Below are positions 16,859 to 20,237 of a stretch of DNA of 20,237 bases, one piece after another. The translations under genes were made by a program, and so were the position numbers. The notes under the pieces are model-generated. The model worked only from the letters and a program-made list of their open reading frames with translations. It searched no databases and was not told the DNA's origin. The stretch comes from CALLMJ01 sp964493765 (GTDB lineage: Bacteria > Bacteroidota > Bacteroidia > J057 > CALLMJ01), in the NCBI GenBank assembly GCA_964493765.1, contig CAZBPK010000151.1:1-20237 (forward strand). The letters are read 5' to 3'. Each line of letters starts with the position of its first letter. Position 1 is the first letter of the stretch.

Positions 16859-17678
16859 GTGGGAAAAACTGAATAAAATCAGAGGATTGATATTTCTCCA
16901 TTTTTTTATTCCAAACATCAATAGCTGGTTCACCAAAAATCATATGAACAGGCAATTTGTCTTTTTGAGAAGCACATAACAAAATAGAAGCAATTTGTTC
17001 AGGATTTCCGGGTTGTTTTCCATCAGCTTCAGACATATAAGTATGAATTTTGTGGTTTAGTTCGTAATAAGGAGAGGTTTTGTCTAATGTTTTTAAACTT
17101 TCTGATTTTACTAAAGAACGACCAGCCCAATCTGTTCTATAAGGACCCGGTGCAACTGCAACTACTTTGATCCCAAAAGGCTCTAATTCGTTGGCTAATG
17201 CTTCTGATAAACCTGTAACCGCAAATTTACTTGCATTATAAATGGACATTCCCGCAATTCCACGCTTCCCAGCAATAGAGGAAATATTAAAAATGTATCC
17301 ATTTTTTTGTTTACGCATAATCGGTAATACTTTTTGGGTAATTTCCACTAAACCAAAAAAGTTAGTATCCATTTGTTTCCGTATTTCCACCATTGATAGT
17401 TCCTCAAAAGCACCTTCCAATCCATATCCCGCGTTATTCACTAATACATCAAGGGTACCAAATTTTTCTAAGGTTTTTTGAATAGCTTCCTCTATCTGAG
17501 AGAATTGATTTACATCTAAAGAAAGTTTAAGAAGATTTTCAGTAGGATTTAAAAAATCTAACGAATTTATATTTCTTGCTGTTGCTACAACATTATGACC
17601 AGCTTCAAGAGCCTTTTTTGCAAATGCTTTTCCTAAGCCTGTTGAACAACCAGTGATGAACCAAACTTGTTTTTTCAT
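16839..17678 (-). CDS. Short-chain dehydrogenase/reductase (classical SDR)
   Basis: This is a 279-aa NAD(P)-dependent oxidoreductase of the classical SDR family. The dinucleotide-binding motif TGCSTGLG is at residues 9-16, NNAGYG follows the fourth strand, and SSIAG supplies the catalytic serine region. The active-site motif Tyr147-x3-Lys151 (YNASK) and the PGP motif with RTDW are present. The substrate is not readable; similar proteins are annotated as oxidoreductases of unknown specificity. It has the best-matching promoter in the window directly upstream. Its last 20 bp overlap the small membrane protein gene, so the two probably share a transcript. Confidence 0.92.
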   Translation of the reverse strand: MKKQVWFITGCSTGLGKAFAKKALEAGHNVVATARNINSLDFLNPTENLLKLSLDVNQFSQIEEAIQKTLEKFGTLDVLVNNAGYGLEGAFEELSMVEIRKQMDTNFFGLVEITQKVLPIMRKQKNGYIFNISSIAGKRGIAGMSIYNASKFAVTGLSEALANELEPFGIKVVAVAPGPYRTDWAGRSLVKSESLKTLDKTSPYYELNHKIHTYMSEADGKQPGNPEQIASILLCASQKDKLPVHMIFGEPAIDVWNKKMEKYQSSDFIQFFPHEQYEF

Positions 17679-17682
17679 GTAG

Positions 17683-17713
17683 CAAAATTAGAGAAGAGTT
17701 TACTTTTTACAAA
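17683..17713 (-). promoter_or_regulatory. Bacteroidota promoter TTTG-N19-TAATTTTG for the SDR gene
   Basis: On the minus strand TTTG (17710-17713), a 19-nt spacer and TAATTTTG (17683-17690) match the -33/-7 consensus fully. The -7 box ends 5 nt before the ATG at 17678. The transcript would therefore be leaderless or nearly so. Confidence 0.65.
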
Positions 17714-17758
17714 AAGTTTTCAGAAAATATTGAATATTTATCATAAAGGAGTTTATTG

Positions 17759-17882
17759 GGGCGTGTCCCTTCGTTACACTCAGGGTCGGGCTTGCTACGG
17801 GCTTCGCTTCCGCTTCGGCAATCCTTTGGCTACTCCATTTTCGTAGCCAAAGGCAGTGCTAAACCCTTCGCATCCCTCACGC
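17759..17882 (+). repeat. Interspersed structured repeat, copy 3 (124 bp)
   Basis: It has the same start (GGGCGTGTCCCTT), GGGTCGGG (17783-17790), AATCCTTT, AAAGGCAGTGC and CATCCCTCACGC end as copy 1. The internal hairpin is the strongest of the three, an 11-bp perfect stem (17823-17833 with 17843-17853) around a 9-nt loop. It lies in the 424-bp gene-free stretch between the SDR gene and the cystathionine beta-synthase gene. A short open frame starting at 17756 is repeat sequence, not a supported gene. Confidence 0.8.
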
Positions 17883-18079
17883 AGTCTACAAACAAAGTTC
17901 AAAGATTAGTTTTAAATTTTAATTCTGTTTTAACAATATGAATAATGACGAGTATTTTTTTCCCTTTCCAAAGGTATATATTTATGCTAAATTTTTGTTA
18001 CCAACCAATTGGAATTAATTTTTCTAAGCCAATCTAAGCGCCGAGTTATAAACAAAATCACTTGGAATGATTTTTTTCC
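17883..18079. other. AT-rich spacer between repeat copy 3 and the cystathionine beta-synthase promoter
   Basis: This is the remainder of the 424-bp gap between the divergent SDR and cystathionine beta-synthase genes. It is AT-rich with several stops in all frames. I see no gene, RNA, riboswitch or convincing terminator, only a trivial CCTTT/AAAGG match near 17965. Confidence 0.5.
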
Positions 18080-18087
18080 TAATTTTG
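18080..18087 (+). promoter_or_regulatory. -7 box (TAATTTTG) of the cystathionine beta-synthase gene; fixes its start codon
   Basis: TAATTTTG lies 15 nt before the ATG at 18103. An upstream in-frame ATG at 18067 would precede this box, so it is unlikely to be the start codon. A TTG at 18062-18064 is only 15 nt away, shorter than the usual spacing. Confidence 0.5.
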
Positions 18088-18102
18088 TCATCAAAAAAAT
18101 TT

Positions 18103-19467
18103 ATGTGGTATAACAACATATTAGAAACGTTAGGCAACACTCCTTTAGTAAAAATTAATTCCGTTGCAACTCATGTAAAACCTACCATTTTAGCAAAAGT
18201 TGAATATTTTAACCCAGGGAACAGCATTAAAGATAGAATAGGCTTAAAAATGATTGAAGATGCTGAAAAAGCAGGTTTAATTAAACCAGGTGGAACAATT
18301 ATTGAAGGAACTTCTGGTAATACAGGTATGGGTTTAGCTTTAGTTGCAGCAATAAAAGGCTATCGCTGTATTTTTGTTATACCTGATAAACAATCTAAAG
18401 AAAAAATGGATATTTTAAGAGCTGTAGGTGCTGAGGTCGTTGTTACTCCTACCAATGTTGAACCTGATGACCCTCGTTCTTATTATTCAGTAGCCAAAAG
18501 ATTAGCCAAAGAAATTCCCAATTCTTATTATCCTAATCAATACGACAATCTGTCCAATAGACAGGCTCATTATGAAACTACAGGACCTGAAATCTGGGAA
18601 CAAACCGAAGGAAAAATTACGCATCTAGTTGCAGGTATGGGTACTTGCGGGACTATTACAGGTATTTCCAAATATTTAAAAGAAAAAAATCCTGATATTA
18701 AGGTTATTGGTGTGGATACATACGGTTCATTATTTAAAAAACTTCATGAAACAGGGCAAATAGACCCTGAGGAAATCTATAGTTATTTAACAGAAGGTAT
18801 TGGAGAAGATTTTGTCCCTAAAAATTATGATGGTTCTTTGATTGACCATATTATTAAAGTTACAGACAAAGACGCCGCAATTATGACCCGTAAATTAGCT
18901 AGATTAGAAGGTTTATTTGTAGGCTGGAGCTGCGGTTCCGCTATGCATGGGGCATTAGAGTATGCCAAAAATTTAACTTCTAATGATGTGGTTGTAGTGA
19001 TTTTACCAGACCATGGCACAAGATACCTCGGTAAAATTTATAATGACGCATGGATGAGTGATAGAGGTTTCTTAGAAGCCAGTTCCATGGTAACCGCAAA
19101 AGATATTCTAGAAAAAAGAAAAAATGCTCCTTTGATTTCTGTAAAGCCTACGGATACCCTTTCTTTTATTATTCAATTGATGCGTGAAAAAGATATTTCC
19201 CAAATTCCTGTTTTGGATAACGGAAACGTAGTAGGTTCTGTAAATGAAACTAGAATTTTAAATGCCTTATTAGATAACCCCAGTTTAAAAGAAGCTGAAG
19301 TTCAAACCATTATGGCTGATCCTTTTCCGTTTGTTTTACCTTCCACCAAAATTACTTTACTTTCCAAAATGATTACCAAAGAAAATCCTGCAGTTTTGGT
19401 ACAAAATGAAGACGGTTCTTTAGAAATTATCACAAAATCGGATTTATTAGAAGTATTAGCCCAGTAA
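18103..19467 (+). CDS. Cystathionine beta-synthase with C-terminal CBS domain pair
   Basis: This PLP enzyme (454 aa) condenses serine, or an activated serine, with homocysteine or sulfide. The start at 18103 (MWYNNILETLGNTPLV) is preferred because LGNTPLV normally begins about ten residues in and the -7 box lies just upstream. PLP-binding Lys43 is in NPGNSIKDR, and the phosphate loop SGNTG is at 71-75. GMGTCGTITG and GWSCGSAMHGAL also match the fold-type II family. Two CBS domains occupy about 329-454. No heme-binding N-terminal extension like the mammalian one is present. The CBS pair favours cystathionine beta-synthase over plain cysteine synthase, though in bacteria the two are hard to separate from sequence. 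The M32 peptidase gene starts 4 nt after the stop, so they are likely co-transcribed. Confidence 0.9.
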   Translation: MWYNNILETLGNTPLVKINSVATHVKPTILAKVEYFNPGNSIKDRIGLKMIEDAEKAGLIKPGGTIIEGTSGNTGMGLALVAAIKGYRCIFVIPDKQSKEKMDILRAVGAEVVVTPTNVEPDDPRSYYSVAKRLAKEIPNSYYPNQYDNLSNRQAHYETTGPEIWEQTEGKITHLVAGMGTCGTITGISKYLKEKNPDIKVIGVDTYGSLFKKLHETGQIDPEEIYSYLTEGIGEDFVPKNYDGSLIDHIIKVTDKDAAIMTRKLARLEGLFVGWSCGSAMHGALEYAKNLTSNDVVVVILPDHGTRYLGKIYNDAWMSDRGFLEASSMVTAKDILEKRKNAPLISVKPTDTLSFIIQLMREKDISQIPVLDNGNVVGSVNETRILNALLDNPSLKEAEVQTIMADPFPFVLPSTKITLLSKMITKENPAVLVQNEDGSLEIITKSDLLEVLAQ

Positions 19468-19471
19468 TTGT

Positions 19472-20237
19472 ATGAGTCCATTAGAAAAACTATATCAACA
19501 CTTAGAAAAAGTTTATCACTTTCAATCTATTGTCGCTCTTTTATCTTGGGACCAAGAAACTTATATGCCTCTGAAATCTTATGAACAGCGTTCTCAACAA
19601 ATGGGCTTATTGGCTAGTCTTGTTCATCAAAATAAAACCTCAGAGTTAAAAAAATTTTTACAAGACATTAATTTACAGGAACTAAAAGATAAGGATTTTT
19701 TGATTGTTAAAAGAGTGAAACAGGATTTTGAAAAATGGTCAAAAATTCCTGAAAAATTTGCGGTAAAACTATCCGAATTAACTTCCCAAGCTCAGTATCA
19801 TTGGGATAAAGCCAAGAAAAATAATGATTTTCCATCTTTTGCTCCTTATCTTCAAGATTTAGTAAAACTCAAAATAGAAGAAGCTAATTATTTGGGATAT
19901 GAAGACTGTCCCTATGATGCATTGTTAGATGACTATGAAAAAGGTTTAAAATCAAAGGATTTTGAAAAAATTATCCAGCCTGTTGTAGGAGAGTTTTATC
20001 AGAAAAACACTCCTACAACCACTATCCAAAATCCTTTTCATAAAAATATTTCTGCACAGGAGCAGTTACAGTTTGCTAATCAGTTGGTTAAAGATTTAGG
20101 TTTTGATTTAGTGGAGGTAGCCCCTAACAAAAAAAATCCTATCAACGAGATAGTAGGAGCAAGATTACTCTACAAACTATGTGTTGCTTGTATTGCCTCA
20201 GAAGGGAATAAACCTAAAATTGTGAAAAAAAAGCCCA
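19472..20237 (+). CDS. M32 family carboxypeptidase (carboxypeptidase Taq type), 3' end outside window
   Basis: This is a predicted cytosolic zinc carboxypeptidase. Its N-terminal part matches the family closely: YHFQSIVALLSWDQETYMP, AKKNNDFPSFAPYLQDLV, EEANYLGYEDCPYDALLDDY and FANQLVKDLGFDL. The zinc site (HExxH) would lie beyond the window. The start ATG is 4 nt after the cystathionine beta-synthase stop. After LGFDL (residue 213, near 20111) the family would continue with a GRLD...HPF stretch. Here the open frame instead reads VEVAPNKKNPINEIVG and on to a Lys-rich end, which I do not recognise. This may be a divergent insert or the edge of an inserted element. The gene may therefore be disrupted. 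Confidence 0.75.
   Translation, partial: MSPLEKLYQHLEKVYHFQSIVALLSWDQETYMPLKSYEQRSQQMGLLASLVHQNKTSELKKFLQDINLQELKDKDFLIVKRVKQDFEKWSKIPEKFAVKLSELTSQAQYHWDKAKKNNDFPSFAPYLQDLVKLKIEEANYLGYEDCPYDALLDDYEKGLKSKDFEKIIQPVVGEFYQKNTPTTTIQNPFHKNISAQEQLQFANQLVKDLGFDLVEVAPNKKNPINEIVGARLLYKLCVACIASEGNKPKIVKKKP

Noticed and set aside
16859..16936. Longer start for the small membrane protein (216 aa)
   Set aside because: It would overlap the SDR coding sequence by 98 bp and adds no recognisable domain; the ATG at 16858 is better.
17756..17941. 61-aa open frame upstream of the cystathionine beta-synthase gene
   Set aside because: It is the translation of repeat copy 3. Its frame is not the one kept in copy 2 until after the hairpin, so coding conservation is lacking.
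18067..18102. Twelve-residue N-terminal extension of cystathionine beta-synthase
   Set aside because: It lies across the predicted -7 box and adds residues not typical of the family.
1..20237. Defence system, CRISPR array, toxin-antitoxin pair or prophage
   Set aside because: I looked for regularly spaced repeats, nuclease/helicase or toxin-like genes and phage genes and saw none. The three dispersed repeats are not arrayed and have no spacers.

Overview
The window looks like ordinary chromosome from a low-GC (about one third G+C by eye) member of the Bacteroidota, probably a Cytophagales-like lineage. The phylum call rests on a type IX secretion sortase (PorU), promoters of the TAnnTTTG type, no Shine-Dalgarno sequences, a DUF6702 protein and a BatA-type membrane protein. 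The finer placement is a guess. I see no tRNA, rRNA, CRISPR array, prophage or complete insertion sequence.

Layout. Positions 1-3821 (+) hold porU, missing only the first codons of its signal peptide. Next is a papain-like lipoprotein (3888-5339, +), closed by a strong intrinsic terminator (5355-5401). On the minus strand follow a sodium/solute symporter (5451-7163) and thiC (7415-9256), separated by an interspersed repeat. A 173-bp divergent region leads to a BatA-like vWA membrane protein (9430-11463, +) that overlaps mnmE (11460-12839, +) by 4 bp. A minus-strand pair follows: a PAS histidine kinase (13469-15568) and a DUF6702 protein (12867-13469) whose start codon overlaps the kinase stop. 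Divergent from the kinase is queE (15626-16255, +). Then comes another minus-strand pair, an SDR dehydrogenase (16839-17678) and a small membrane protein (16286-16858). The last pair is cystathionine beta-synthase with CBS domains (18103-19467, +) and the 5' part of an M32 carboxypeptidase (19472 to the window edge).

Most genes are metabolic or housekeeping: thiamine pyrimidine synthesis (ThiC), tRNA wobble modification (MnmE), the 7-deazaguanine pathway (QueE), transsulfuration (CBS) and surface-protein secretion (PorU). They do not form one pathway.

The most unusual signal is a family of about 114-128 bp repeats present three times (7266-7393 +, 13328-13441 -, 17759-17882 +). The copies share five sequence blocks and closing ends that can pair. 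One copy sits in frame inside the N-terminus of the DUF6702 gene and appears to supply its signal-peptide-like hydrophobic core. Secondary signals are -7 boxes very close to start codons, dyads overlapping two of those boxes, face-to-face promoters between queE and the kinase, and an abrupt loss of family similarity near 20111 in the M32 gene.
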